Shown here piece by piece: positions 24,968 through 34,498 of a DNA stretch of 64,000 nucleotides. Each line of letters begins with the position of its first letter. Position 1 is the stretch's first letter. This stretch comes from Bradyrhizobium sp. CCBAU 53351 (GTDB taxonomy: Bacteria > Pseudomonadota > Alphaproteobacteria > Rhizobiales > Xanthobacteraceae). Where the stretch lies: positions 1,763,501 through 1,827,500 of the forward strand of contig NZ_CP030059.1 of NCBI RefSeq assembly GCF_015291745.1. The letters run 5' to 3'. The position numbers were made by a program, and so were the translations under genes. Under the pieces are notes generated by a model. The model was given only the letters and a program-made list of their open reading frames with translations, was not told the origin of the DNA and searched no databases.

Positions 24968-25813
24968 GTGACCGGACTGACCCATCGCCAAGCCGAAATC
25001 CTCAACATCGCGCGCGCCTCGGGCCGCGTCATGGTCGAGGAGCTCGCGCGCCGCTTCGAGGTCTCGGCGCAGACCATCCGAAAAGATCTCAACGACCTCT
25101 GCGAGCGGCGCTCGCTGACCCGCATCCATGGCGGCGCCATCATCGCCTCCGGCGTCGAGAACCTCGCCTATGAGGCGCGCCGCTTCGTCGCCGCCGACGA
25201 GAAGAAGGCGATCGGAGCTGCCGCCGCATCCCTGATCCCGAACGGGTGCTCGCTCTTCATCAATATCGGCACCACGACGGAGGAGGTCGCGAGCGCGCTC
25301 ACCTCGCATGAGGATCTCCTCGTCATCACCAACAATCTCAACGTCGCGATGCTGCTCTACCGCCACCCCCGCATCGAGGTCGTGGTTGCCGGCGGCACGG
25401 TGCGGCGCGCCGACGGCGCCGTGGTCGGCTCGACCGCGACGCAGCTGATCGGCCAGTTCAAGGTCGACTACGCCATCATCGGCGCATCCGCGATCGACGA
25501 GGAGGGCGCGCTGCTCGACTTCGACTATCGCGAGGTGCAGGTCGCACAGGCCATCATCGCCAACGCCCGCAGCGTCATGCTGGTCGCCGATTCCACCAAG
25601 CTGCGTCGCAGCGCGCCGGTGCGCATCGCCCACATCACGCAGATCCAGACCTTCGTCACCGACCAGGAGCTTCCCGAGCGCCTCGCCACCATCTGCCACA
25701 GCAAGGGCATCGAGGTGATGGCGGCGATGCCGAAGGGCGCGGATATCGACGATGCGCCGGCAGATAGCCAGGATGCCGCACCGGAGGCCGCGCCGGTGGT
25801 GCGTCTGCGATAA
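24968..25813 (+). CDS. glpR: DeoR-family regulator, probable glycerol repressor GlpR
   Basis: 281 residues from a GTG start at 24968. The N-terminal winged helix-turn-helix is a DeoR type (THRQAEILNIARASGRVMVEELARRFEVS, then QTIRKDLNDLCERRSLTRIHGGA). The C-terminal sugar-phosphate-binding half has INIGTTTEEVASAL, VVAGGTVRRADGAVVG and a DYAIIGASAIDEEG stretch. The C-terminal tail is Ala/Asp/Pro-rich and not conserved-looking. The location beside glpD and the glycerol ABC operon suggests it binds glycerol-3-phosphate and represses that operon. A long inverted repeat with phased TTTCG at 26663-26730 is the likely target. Confidence 0.88.
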   Translation: MTGLTHRQAEILNIARASGRVMVEELARRFEVSAQTIRKDLNDLCERRSLTRIHGGAIIASGVENLAYEARRFVAADEKKAIGAAAASLIPNGCSLFINIGTTTEEVASALTSHEDLLVITNNLNVAMLLYRHPRIEVVVAGGTVRRADGAVVGSTATQLIGQFKVDYAIIGASAIDEEGALLDFDYREVQVAQAIIANARSVMLVADSTKLRRSAPVRIAHITQIQTFVTDQELPERLATICHSKGIEVMAAMPKGADIDDAPADSQDAAPEAAPVVRLR

Positions 25814-25815
25814 GA

Positions 25816-26232
25816 CTAGGCGTCGCCCCACGGATTGTGCAGCGCCACGCCAGTGGGTTCGAAATCCGCGACATTGCGCGTCACGACGGTCAAGCCGTGA
25901 ACAAGCGCGGTCGCTGCAATCAGGGCATCGCGTTCAGCCCAAGGATTGGGAACGTGAAGTTGCGCGCAGCACTGCGCGACCGCCGTATCGATGGCCAGAA
26001 TCCGCTCTTCGAAGCGGGCCAGGACGTAATCGTCGATCCAGGCTCGCAGGATAGCACCTTGAACTGCGTCTTTCCGCTCGATCAGTCGCGCCCCGAGTTC
26101 AATTTCAAGAATCGAGATGGCGGACATGAAGAAATGTGCCGCGGGCACTGCATTGGCCCAGGCGAGAACGTTGCGATCAGCCTTGTCCGGCCGCCTCAGT
26201 TCGGAAATGACATTGGTGTCCAGCAGAAACAT
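25816..26232 (-). CDS. vapC: VapC-type PIN-domain toxin
   Basis: 138 residues. PIN-domain acidic residues are present: Asp5 in FLLDTNVISEL, Glu in SILEIELGARL (about residue 43) and Asp in WAERDALIAATALVHGLTVVTRN (about residue 102). PIN toxins are Mg-dependent RNases. The ATG overlaps the antitoxin stop codon by one base, so translation is coupled. The pair lies between glpR and glpD on the opposite strand, which separates glpR from the operon it should control. The nearest relatives are FitB/VapC-like toxins. Confidence 0.9.
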   Translation of the reverse strand: MFLLDTNVISELRRPDKADRNVLAWANAVPAAHFFMSAISILEIELGARLIERKDAVQGAILRAWIDDYVLARFEERILAIDTAVAQCCAQLHVPNPWAERDALIAATALVHGLTVVTRNVADFEPTGVALHNPWGDA

Positions 26233-26483
26233 CAGTCGAGATCGGCGGGCCTGGAGATGCCGCCCTCGATGCGAGGCGGATCGAAATCGAAGTCCGCGTT
26301 CCCCTGAGCCAGAGCTTCGGCGAGGCTCATATGCCCGCCGCTCAGGCGCAGATAGTCTTCGATGGTTAGCAGGACATGGGCCGGGCGGCCGCGATCCGTA
26401 ATGAAGACCGGGCCCTGCCAGGCAGCCTTCTTGGCTCCGCCGGTATCCTGGTTGAATTCTCGGCTGGTCAGAGTCGTCACCAT
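26232..26483 (-). CDS. Phd/YefM-type antitoxin
   Basis: 83 residues. The N-terminal DNA-binding half is of the Phd/YefM type (VTTLTSREFNQDTGGAKKAAW, then GPVFITDRGRPAHVLLTIEDYLRL). The C-terminal 30 residues, rich in acidic and aromatic residues (NADFDFDPPRIEGG), would wrap the PIN toxin. The last base of the start codon of the toxin overlaps its stop. A perfect inverted repeat (ATGTAG-N8-CTACAT, 26527-26546) about 44 bases upstream is a likely self-regulation site. Confidence 0.88.
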   Translation of the reverse strand: MVTTLTSREFNQDTGGAKKAAWQGPVFITDRGRPAHVLLTIEDYLRLSGGHMSLAEALAQGNADFDFDPPRIEGGISRPADLD

Positions 26484-26526
26484 CGTCAGTGCGTCCTTCG
26501 CCGTAGCAATGTCTCCAGCCCAGAAT

Positions 26527-26546
26527 ATGTAGTTATGTTGCTACAT
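26527..26546. promoter_or_regulatory. Likely operator of the toxin-antitoxin pair
   Basis: A perfect six-base inverted repeat, ATGTAG (26527-26532) and CTACAT (26541-26546), with an eight-base spacer. It lies 44-63 bases upstream of the antitoxin start on the minus strand, the usual place for Phd-type autorepression. Confidence 0.6.
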
Positions 26547-26662
26547 TCAAGGCGGACGGTGGCGTTCGGGGTATGGCTTGGCCGTCTCTTGGGCAGTCTG
26601 CCGCCAAATTTGCCCGTTCTTCGGCCGATTTCTTCGGCTTATGGACGTGGAAAAAGTTCCGC

Positions 26663-26730
26663 TTTCGCTTCTTTTCGCCTCTCTTTCATCTTGCTTTCGT
26701 TTTTCGGTGTGATCTAATCAAAAACGAAAG
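26663..26730 (+). promoter_or_regulatory. Probable GlpR operator array: phased TTTCG repeats plus a long inverted repeat
   Basis: TTTCG or TTTCA boxes start at 26663, 26673, 26684 and 26695, ten or eleven bases apart (one helical turn), with a fifth at 26702. The last two also form the left arm of a perfect 11-base inverted repeat, CTTTCGTTTTT (26694-26704) and AAAAACGAAAG (26720-26730). TTTC[GA]-type direct repeats are the classical binding pattern of DeoR-family repressors such as AgaR. The array ends 42 bases before the glpD start. Confidence 0.65.
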
Positions 26731-26772
26731 TAGCCGACCGAAGGAACGGGCGGCCGTCAGGGGAAGCGTCTG

Positions 26773-28314
26773 TTGGAGCGTATCTTCGACCTCGCCATCA
26801 TCGGAGGCGGTGTTAATGGCTGCGGCATCGCGCGGGACGCGGTGGGTCGCGGTAACACTGTCTTCCTGTGCGAAATGAACGATCTGGCGAGCGGGACGTC
26901 GTCCTGGTCGACCAAGCTGGTGCATGGCGGCCTGCGCTATCTCGAATATTACGAGTTTCGCCTGGTCCGCGAGGCGCTGATCGAGCGCGAGATCCTCTGG
27001 GGCATCGCGCCCCACATCATCCGCCCCTTGCGTTTCGTTTTGCCGCATCACGCTGGCTTACGCCCGGCCTGGCTGCTGCGCCTCGGCCTCTTCCTCTATG
27101 ATCACATTGGCGGCCGGCATCTGCTGCCCGCGACCCGCTCGGTTGATCTCGGGCGTGACGAGGTCGGCAAGCCGCTGATCCCGAACCGCTACACCCGCGC
27201 CTTCGAATATTCGGATTGCTTCGTCGACGATGCCCGCCTCGTCGTGCTCAACGCACGCGATGCCGCCGACAAGGGCGCCGAGATCCGTACCCGCACCCGC
27301 GCCACCGAGATCCGCCAGGCCGATGGCCTCTGGACCGTAGGCATGGTCAACACGCTGACCGGCGAGCGCTCGCAGATCCAGGCGAAGGCGCTGGTCAATG
27401 CTGGCGGCCCCTGGGTCGAGGACGTGCTCGGCCGCGGCGCGGGCGTCAACGCCAAGGCCAAGGTGCGGCTGGTGCAGGGCTCGCACATCGTGGTCCGAAA
27501 GCTCTACGACCACGACCGTGCCTACATGTTCCAGAATGCCGACGGGCGCATCATCTTCGTGATCCCGTATCAAGATGATTTCACGCTGATCGGCACCACG
27601 GACCGCGACTATGACGGCGATCCCGCCAAGGTGAAGGCGACGCCCGAGGAGATCCAGTATCTCTGCACGGCGGCGAGCGAATATCTGGCCAAGCCGGTGA
27701 CGCCGGACGATGTGGTCTGGACCTATTCGGGCGTGCGACCGCTCTATGATGACGGTGCCAGCGAGGCCAAGGCTGCGACGCGCGACTACGTGTTCGAGCT
27801 CGACACGCCCGGCGGGGCGCCACTGCTGTCGATCTATGGCGGCAAGATCACGACCTATCGCCGCCTCGCCGAGGAGGCGCTGGAGCGGCTCGCGCCTTAC
27901 TTGCGCAGCGCGAAGGCGCGCGAGGGCTGGACCGGCAAATGGCCGCTGCCCGGCGGCGACATGAACGTGTCCGACATCGACGGCCTGATCGCCGAACTTC
28001 AGCGGGGCTATCCTTTCCTCAGCCATGAGCATGCGCGGCGTCTCGCCCGCGCCTATGGCACAAGGGCCGCCAAGCTGCTCGGGGATGCCAAGGCAGCCGC
28101 CGATCTCGGCCAGTCCTTTGGTGCGACGCTCACCGAGCGCGAGGTCCGCTATCTCATCGCCCATGAATGGGCCGTGACCGCCGAGGACGTGGTCTGGCGC
28201 CGTTCCAAGCTTGGCCTGCGACTATCTGCCGACGAGATCGCCGTGCTCGACGACTGGATCAGGAGCCACGCGGTGTCGCAAAGTCCCCTGCTGGAAGCGG
28301 GAGGACGCTCATGA
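26773..28314 (+). CDS. glpD: Glycerol-3-phosphate dehydrogenase, aerobic FAD-dependent
   Basis: 513 residues, typical for GlpD. Translation starts at a TTG (26773); GGGGA lies eight to ten bases upstream and the FAD-binding motif follows immediately (LAIIGGGVNGCGIARDAVGRG), so no earlier start is likely. Other landmarks are SSWSTKLVHGGLRYLEYYEF, LVNAGGPWVEDVLG, GRIIFVIPYQDDFTLIGTTDRDY, the SGVRPLYDD segment and the C-terminal domain (ARRLARAYGTRAAKLL). It oxidises glycerol-3-phosphate to dihydroxyacetone phosphate and passes electrons to quinone at the membrane. It is the first gene of the transport operon; its stop overlaps the start of the next gene by four bases. Confidence 0.95.
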   Translation: MERIFDLAIIGGGVNGCGIARDAVGRGNTVFLCEMNDLASGTSSWSTKLVHGGLRYLEYYEFRLVREALIEREILWGIAPHIIRPLRFVLPHHAGLRPAWLLRLGLFLYDHIGGRHLLPATRSVDLGRDEVGKPLIPNRYTRAFEYSDCFVDDARLVVLNARDAADKGAEIRTRTRATEIRQADGLWTVGMVNTLTGERSQIQAKALVNAGGPWVEDVLGRGAGVNAKAKVRLVQGSHIVVRKLYDHDRAYMFQNADGRIIFVIPYQDDFTLIGTTDRDYDGDPAKVKATPEEIQYLCTAASEYLAKPVTPDDVVWTYSGVRPLYDDGASEAKAATRDYVFELDTPGGAPLLSIYGGKITTYRRLAEEALERLAPYLRSAKAREGWTGKWPLPGGDMNVSDIDGLIAELQRGYPFLSHEHARRLARAYGTRAAKLLGDAKAAADLGQSFGATLTEREVRYLIAHEWAVTAEDVVWRRSKLGLRLSADEIAVLDDWIRSHAVSQSPLLEAGGRS

Positions 28315-29387
28315 CCGTGACACTCGACCACGTGACCCGGACCGTCGAGGGTGTCGAGCACATCCGCGACGTCTCGCTGACGCTCGAGAGCGGCACGTTG
28401 AACGTGCTGCTCGGGCCGACGCTGTCGGGCAAGACCTCGATCATGCGGCTGCTCGCCGGCCTCGACAAGCCGTCCAGTGGCAAGGTGGTGGTGAATGGCA
28501 AGGACGTCACCGGCGCCGACGTGCGCCAGCGTTCGGTCGCCATGGTCTACCAGCAGTTCATCAACTACCCCTCGCTCACGGTTTACGAGAACATCGCGTC
28601 GCCCCTGCGCGTGCAGGGCAAGCCGCGCGACGAGATCGAGGCGCGGGTGGCGGAGGCCGCAAAGCTGCTGCGGCTCGAGCCGTTCCTGAAGCGCACCCCG
28701 CTGCAACTTTCCGGCGGCCAGCAGCAGCGCACCGCGATCGCGCGCGCGCTCGTCAAGGGCGCCGACCTCGTGCTGCTCGACGAGCCGCTCGCCAATCTCG
28801 ACTACAAGCTTCGCGAGGAACTGCGCGCCGAGCTGCCGCGGATCTTCGAGGCCTCGGGCGCGATCTTCGTCTATGCCACCACCGAGCCGACCGAGGCGCT
28901 GCTGCTCGGCGGCAACACGGTCTGCATGTGGGAGGGACAGGCGCTGCAGATGGGCGAGACCGCCAACGTCTATCGCCGGCCGCAGACGCTGCGGGTCGCC
29001 CAGGTGTTTTCCGACCCGCCGCTCAACCTGGTCGGCATCGAGAAGAAGAACGGCTCCGTGCAATATGCCGGCGGTACGGCATCGCCCGCCTCCGGTCTCT
29101 ATTCGAGCCTTGCCGACGGCGCCTATCGCGTCGGCTTCCGAGCGCATCAGCTTGCGCTCGCCAATGGCGAGGCCGATCGTCACGCCTTCCACGCCACTGT
29201 TACGGTGACCGAGATCACCGGTTCGGAGAGTTTCGTGCATCTGACCCGCGACGGATCGAACTGGGTGGCGGTGCTGCACGGCGTGCACGAGTTCGAGCCC
29301 GGCCAGACGCTCGATGCCGTGCTAGATCCCAACGACCTCTTTGTGTTCGACGCGGCTGACCGCCTGGTCGCCGCGCCGGGCTCCTAA
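28311..29387 (+). CDS. glpS: Glycerol ABC transporter ATP-binding protein GlpS
   Basis: 358 residues from the ATG at 28311 (ATGA overlap with glpD). Order: ABC core (about 1-235) and a C-terminal regulatory OB-type domain. Walker A is GPTLSGKTS (Lys41), the signature LSGGQ (133-137) is intact, and Walker B is LLDEP (Glu158). The H-switch position, normally VTHD, reads ATTE with Thr191, so the catalytic His is missing. The partner GlpT has the His but a degenerate signature. Together they should give one complete and one degenerate ATP site. Part of the six-gene glycerol uptake system first defined in Rhizobium leguminosarum. Confidence 0.9.
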   Translation: MTVTLDHVTRTVEGVEHIRDVSLTLESGTLNVLLGPTLSGKTSIMRLLAGLDKPSSGKVVVNGKDVTGADVRQRSVAMVYQQFINYPSLTVYENIASPLRVQGKPRDEIEARVAEAAKLLRLEPFLKRTPLQLSGGQQQRTAIARALVKGADLVLLDEPLANLDYKLREELRAELPRIFEASGAIFVYATTEPTEALLLGGNTVCMWEGQALQMGETANVYRRPQTLRVAQVFSDPPLNLVGIEKKNGSVQYAGGTASPASGLYSSLADGAYRVGFRAHQLALANGEADRHAFHATVTVTEITGSESFVHLTRDGSNWVAVLHGVHEFEPGQTLDAVLDPNDLFVFDAADRLVAAPGS

Positions 29388-29401
29388 GGGGGAGGTGCGC
29401 C

Positions 29402-30486
29402 ATGGCCCGCATTGACCTCGTCGATCTCGCGCATTCCTACGGCGGCAATGATGCGCCGCAGGAAAGCTTTGCGCTGAAGCCTGTGACCATGACCTGGCGG
29501 CAGGGCGGCGCCTATGCGCTGCTGGGCCCCTCCGGCTGCGGCAAGACCACACTGCTCAACGTCATCTCCGGCATCATCACGCCGTCGCGCGGGAAAATCC
29601 TGTTCGACGGCAAGGACATCACGCCGCTGTCAACCCAGAAGCGCAACATCGCCCAGGTGTTCCAGTTTCCGGTGATCTACGACACCATGACGGTCGGACA
29701 GAATTTGGCGTTCCCGCTGAAGAACCGCGGCGTGCCGCAGGCGGATATCGACCGGCGCGTCGCCGAGATCGGCCGTCTGCTCGACCTCGAACCCTACCTC
29801 AACCGCAAGGCGACGCGTCTCACGGCGGATGCCAAGCAGAAGATCTCGCTCGGCCGGGGCCTCGTGCGCAACGACGTCGCCGCGGTGCTGTTCGACGAGC
29901 CGCTGACGGTGATCGATCCCGAGCTGAAATGGCAGCTCCGCTCGAAGCTGAAGGCGCTGCATCGCGAGCTCGACCTCACGATGATCTACGTCACCCACGA
30001 CCAGACCGAGGCGCTGACCTTCGCCGACACCGTCGTCGTCATGCATGACGGCCGCGTCGTGCAGAGCGGCACCCCGGCCGAGCTGTTCGACAAGCCGGCG
30101 CACACCTTCGTCGGCTATTTCATCGGCTCGCCCGGCATGAACATCCTGCCGGCGGAGGTGAGGGGACGCGAGGCCATCGTCGGCGGCCACGTCATCGCGC
30201 TCGACCGTGCTTACGACAATCTGCCTGCCGGCGCCAAGATCGAGATCGGCGTCCGCCCCGAATTCGTCGAGGTCGTCGCGCCCGCGCCGGGCCTGCTCAC
30301 GGCGAAGATCGAGCGCCTCGACGATCTCGGCCGCATCCGTTTCGCGCGCGCGCGCTTCGGCGATGCCAAGCTCGCGGCGCGTGCGCCGGCGGGCTTTACC
30401 AGTCCGGACGGCATGGCCGGACTGAAATTCGATCCGTCGCACGTCCACGTCTATGCCGACAGCCTTCTGGTGGAGGGAGCCGCCTG

Positions 30487-30487
<1 letters not shown>
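29402..30487 (+). CDS. glpT: Glycerol ABC transporter ATP-binding protein GlpT
   Basis: 361 residues from the ATG at 29402. This glpT is an ABC ATPase and should not be confused with the E. coli GlpT antiporter. Walker A GPSGCGKTT (Lys48) and Walker B LFDEP (Glu166) are standard and the H-switch is present (VTHD, His199). The signature motif, normally LSGGQ, reads LTADA (140-144), which is degenerate. The C-terminal regulatory domain runs from about 240 to 361 (GVRPEFVEVV and a DLGRIRFARARF stretch). It sits fifteen bases after glpS, and its stop overlaps the glpP start by one base. Confidence 0.9.
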
Positions 30488-31388
<901 letters not shown>

Positions 31389-31389
<1 letters not shown>

Positions 31390-32195
31390 TGCACTCGATT
31401 CCCGGCCGCCGCCTCATCATGGGGCTGTTCCTGATCTTCCTGCTGCTGCCGATCTACTGGCTCGTCAACATGAGCTTCAAGACCAACGCCGAGATCGTCT
31501 CGACGATGACGCTGTGGCCGCACACGCCGACGCTGCAGCACTACAAGCGCATCTTCACCGACGAGAGCTGGTATTCCGGCTACATCAACTCGCTGGAATA
31601 CGTCGTCCTCAATACCATCATCTCGATCTCGGTGGCGCTGCCGGCGGCCTATGCGTTCTCGCGCTACCGCTTCCTCGGCGACAAGCACCTGTTCTTCTGG
31701 CTGCTGTCGAACCGCATGGCGCCGGCCGCGGTCTATGCGCTGCCGTTCTTCAACCTCTATTCGGCGATCGGCCTGTTCGATACGCCCTGGGCCGTTGCGC
31801 TCGCGCACTGCATCTTCAACGTGCCGCTGGCGGTGTGGATCCTCGAAGGCTTCGTGTCCGGCGTGCCGCGCGAGATCGATGAAACGGCATTCCTGGACGG
31901 CTATTCCTTCCCGCGCTTCTTCATCAAGATCCTGGTGCCGCTGATCGCGAGCGGCATCGGCGTCGCCGCCTTCTTCTGCTTCATGTTCTCCTGGGTCGAG
32001 CTGCTGCTCGCGCGCACGCTGACCTCGGTCTCGGCCAAGCCGATCGCCGCGATCATGACGCGCACGGTGTCGGCGTCGGGCATGGATTGGGGCCTGTTGG
32101 CCGCCGCCGGCGTGCTCACCATCATCCCGGGCGCGCTCGTGATCTGGTTCGTCCGCAATTACATCGCGAGCGGTTTCGCGCTCGGTCGGGTCTAG
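31389..32195 (+). CDS. glpQ: Glycerol ABC transporter permease GlpQ
   Basis: 268 residues from the ATG at 31389 (TGATG overlap with glpP); the reading frame is open further upstream, but that part is a shadow of glpP. It is a MalG/UgpE-type permease with six helices. The coupling loop reads EIDETAFLDGYSFPRFFIKIL with the conserved Gly of LDGY, then VPLIASGIGVAAFF. It forms the transmembrane pore with GlpP. GlpQ here is a permease and is unrelated to glycerophosphodiesterase GlpQ of E. coli. Confidence 0.9.
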
Positions 32196-32205
32196 GGAGG
32201 CATCA

Positions 32206-32535
32206 ATGGAAACCATCGCATGGATGGCCTGGACGCCGCCGACGGCGATCTTCTTCGCCGCGCTCGCCTGCACGCTCGCCGTGATGACGTGGCTTGCGGC
32301 GGTCTATCCCGAGGCCGAGCGCGTCGGTGTGCTGCGCATCCCGACCACGCGCGGCGATCGCCTGTTCATCTCGCTGATCTCGGCGGCCGTTATCCACCTT
32401 CTCTGGATCGGCTTCTTCGGCACCGATGCGATCGCAACGCTGCCGATCGGCGAGGACGGCGTCGAGATCTCGCGCCTGTGGCTCGCAAGTGGAATTTCGC
32501 TGGTGACGGCCGTGCTCATATTCCGCACGGTCTGA
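32206..32535 (+). CDS. glpU: GlpU, small membrane protein of the glycerol transporter (DUF2160)
   Basis: 109 residues, about three membrane helices: IFFAALACTLAVMTWLAAVY, ISLISAAVIHLLWIGFF and ISLVTAVLIF near the C-terminus. The loop VGVLRIPTTRGDRLFIS lies between helices 1 and 2. This is the DUF2160 protein found at the same place in rhizobial glycerol operons; its exact role is not known, but it is required as part of the system there. It starts ten bases after glpQ, with GGAGGCATCA as ribosome-binding site. Confidence 0.85.
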   Translation: METIAWMAWTPPTAIFFAALACTLAVMTWLAAVYPEAERVGVLRIPTTRGDRLFISLISAAVIHLLWIGFFGTDAIATLPIGEDGVEISRLWLASGISLVTAVLIFRTV

Positions 32536-32554
32536 AGCTCGCGAAGGGACGGCC

Positions 32555-32577
32555 AGGCCCGGGGGCAATCCGGGTCT
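32555..32577 (+). other. Stem-loop between glpU and glpV
   Basis: AGGCCCGG pairs with CCGGGTCT (one G-U) around a seven-base loop; there is no T tract, so it is not a plain terminator. In ABC operons, stems of this kind protect or process the mRNA so that the binding protein is made in excess over the membrane parts. Confidence 0.45.
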
Positions 32578-32611
32578 GTATAAAAGTTTGTCGCTGCAAC
32601 GGAGGAACAAC

Positions 32612-34408
32612 ATGCGACAGTTTAGGAGAAGGAAAGGTCCATTGACCAAGAGCAGTTTTCTGACCATGTCCAGCGCCGCCGCGATCATCGCGGTGTCGTT
32701 CGCCGTCTCGGCGCCGGTCCGCGCCGCCGACGACGCCGTGATCCAGAAATGGATCGCGGAATTCCAGCCCTCGACGCTGTCGAAGGAAGACCAGAAGAAG
32801 GAGCTGGAGTGGTTCGCCAAGGCCGCCGAACCCTTCAAGGGCATGGAGATCAACGTCGTCTCCGAGACCATCACGACCCACGAATATGAATCGCAGACGC
32901 TGGCCAAGGCGTTCTCCGAGCTCACCGGCATCAAGCTCAAGCACGACCTCATCCAGGAAGGTGACGTCGTCGAGAAGCTGCAGACCCAGATGCAGTCCGG
33001 CAAGAACGTCTATGACGGCTGGATCAACGATTCCGACCTGATCGGCACGCATTTCCGCTACGGCCAGACCATCGTGCTGTCGGATTACATGACCGGTGAG
33101 GGCAAGGACGTCACCGATCCCATGCTCGACGTCAACGACTTCATCGGCAAGTCGTTCACGACCGGTCCGGACGGCAAGCTCTATCAGCTGCCCGACCAGC
33201 AGTTCGCGAACCTCTATTGGTTCCGCTACGACTGGTTCACCAACGCCGACTACAAGGCCAAGTTCAAGGCCAAGTATGGCTACGAGCTCGGCGTGCCCGT
33301 GAACTGGTCCGCCTATGAGGACATCGCCGAGTTCTTCACCAACGACATCAAGGAGATCAACGGCGTCAAGGTCTACGGCCATATGGACTATGGCAAGAAG
33401 GACCCCTCGCTCGGATGGCGCTTCACCGACGCCTGGCTGTCGATGGCCGGCAACGGTGACAAGGGCATTCCGAACGGTCTGCCGGTCGACGAGTGGGGCA
33501 TCCGCATGGAAGGCTGCCGCCCGGTCGGCTCCTCGGTCGAACGTGGTGGCGACACCAACGGTCCGGCCGCGGTCTACTCGATCACCAAATACCTCGAGTG
33601 GCTGAAGAAGTATGCGCCGCCGCAGGCGCAGGGCATGACGTTCTCCGAAGCAGGCCCCGTCCCGGCCCAGGGCAACATCGCCCAGCAGATGTTCTGGTAC
33701 ACCGCCTTCACCGCCGACATGGTGAAGCCGGGCATCGCCGTGATGAACGCGGACGGTACGCCGAAATGGCGTATGGCGCCGTCGCCGCACGGTGCGTACT
33801 GGAAGGAAGGCATGAAGCTCGGCTATCAGGACGCCGGCTCCGTGACGCTGCTGAAGTCGACCCCGGCGGACCGCCGCAAGGCGGCCTGGCTCTATCTCCA
33901 GTTCATCATCTCCAAGTCGGTGAGCCTGAAGAAGAGCCATGTCGGTCTCACCTTCATCCGTGAATCCGACATCTGGGACAAGTCGTTCACCGAGCGTGCG
34001 CCCAAGCTCGGCGGCCTGATCGAGTTCTACCGCTCGCCCGCGCGCGTGCAGTGGACCCCGACCGGCAACAACGTGCCCGACTATCCGAAGCTCGCTCAGC
34101 TGTGGTGGCAGAACATCGGCGATGCGTCGTCCGGTGCGAAGACGCCGCAACAGGCGATGGATGCTCTCGCGGCGGCTCAGGACTCCGTCATGGAGCGCCT
34201 GGAGAAGTCCAACGTGCAGGGCGCCTGCGGTCCGAAGCTCCACAAGAAGGAGAAGCCGGAGTACTGGTTCGCGAAGGCCGAGAAGGACGGCACCATCGCG
34301 CCCCAGCGCAAGCTCGCCAACGAGAAGCCGAAGGGCGAGACGGTCGACTACGACACCCTGATCAAGTCGTGGCCGGCGACCCCCCCGAAGCGCGCGGAAG
34401 CCAAGTAA
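32612..34408 (+). CDS. glpV: Glycerol ABC transporter substrate-binding protein GlpV
   Basis: 598 residues from the ATG at 32612, with a strong GGAGGA. It is a large periplasmic binding protein of the sugar-binding superfamily: signal peptide at about residues 10-38 (ending VRAADDAV), then a mature two-lobe domain (VVSETITTHEYESQTLAKAF, and DGWINDSDLIGTHFRYG). Large size is typical for this glycerol-specific subclass. It is last in the operon and is followed at once by a strong terminator (34434-34464). A stem-loop separates it from glpU. Confidence 0.92.
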   Translation: MRQFRRRKGPLTKSSFLTMSSAAAIIAVSFAVSAPVRAADDAVIQKWIAEFQPSTLSKEDQKKELEWFAKAAEPFKGMEINVVSETITTHEYESQTLAKAFSELTGIKLKHDLIQEGDVVEKLQTQMQSGKNVYDGWINDSDLIGTHFRYGQTIVLSDYMTGEGKDVTDPMLDVNDFIGKSFTTGPDGKLYQLPDQQFANLYWFRYDWFTNADYKAKFKAKYGYELGVPVNWSAYEDIAEFFTNDIKEINGVKVYGHMDYGKKDPSLGWRFTDAWLSMAGNGDKGIPNGLPVDEWGIRMEGCRPVGSSVERGGDTNGPAAVYSITKYLEWLKKYAPPQAQGMTFSEAGPVPAQGNIAQQMFWYTAFTADMVKPGIAVMNADGTPKWRMAPSPHGAYWKEGMKLGYQDAGSVTLLKSTPADRRKAAWLYLQFIISKSVSLKKSHVGLTFIRESDIWDKSFTERAPKLGGLIEFYRSPARVQWTPTGNNVPDYPKLAQLWWQNIGDASSGAKTPQQAMDALAAAQDSVMERLEKSNVQGACGPKLHKKEKPEYWFAKAEKDGTIAPQRKLANEKPKGETVDYDTLIKSWPATPPKRAEAK

Positions 34409-34433
34409 GCGGCGAATAGCGTCACCAAATGCG

Positions 34434-34464
34434 AAAGGCCGGGAGCGATCCCGGCCTTTTTTCT
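34434..34464 (+). terminator. Rho-independent terminator of the glycerol operon
   Basis: AAAGGCCGGGA and TCCCGGCCTTT form a perfect 11-base stem with a GCGA loop, followed by TTTTTCTTA. It lies 25 bases after the glpV stop codon. Confidence 0.95.
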
Positions 34465-34467
34465 TAG

Positions 34468-34497
34468 CCTCGCCCCGCTTGCGGGGAGAGGGAGAAG
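34468..34497. repeat. Short repeat hairpin (CTCGCCCCGC / GCGGGGAGAGG)
   Basis: CCTCGCCCCGC pairs with GCGGGGAGAGG around a TT(G/C) loop. The word resembles the ends of the dispersed elements at 23437 and 43143. It lies between the glycerol operon terminator and the convergent reductase gene. Confidence 0.45.
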
Positions 34498-34498
34498 A

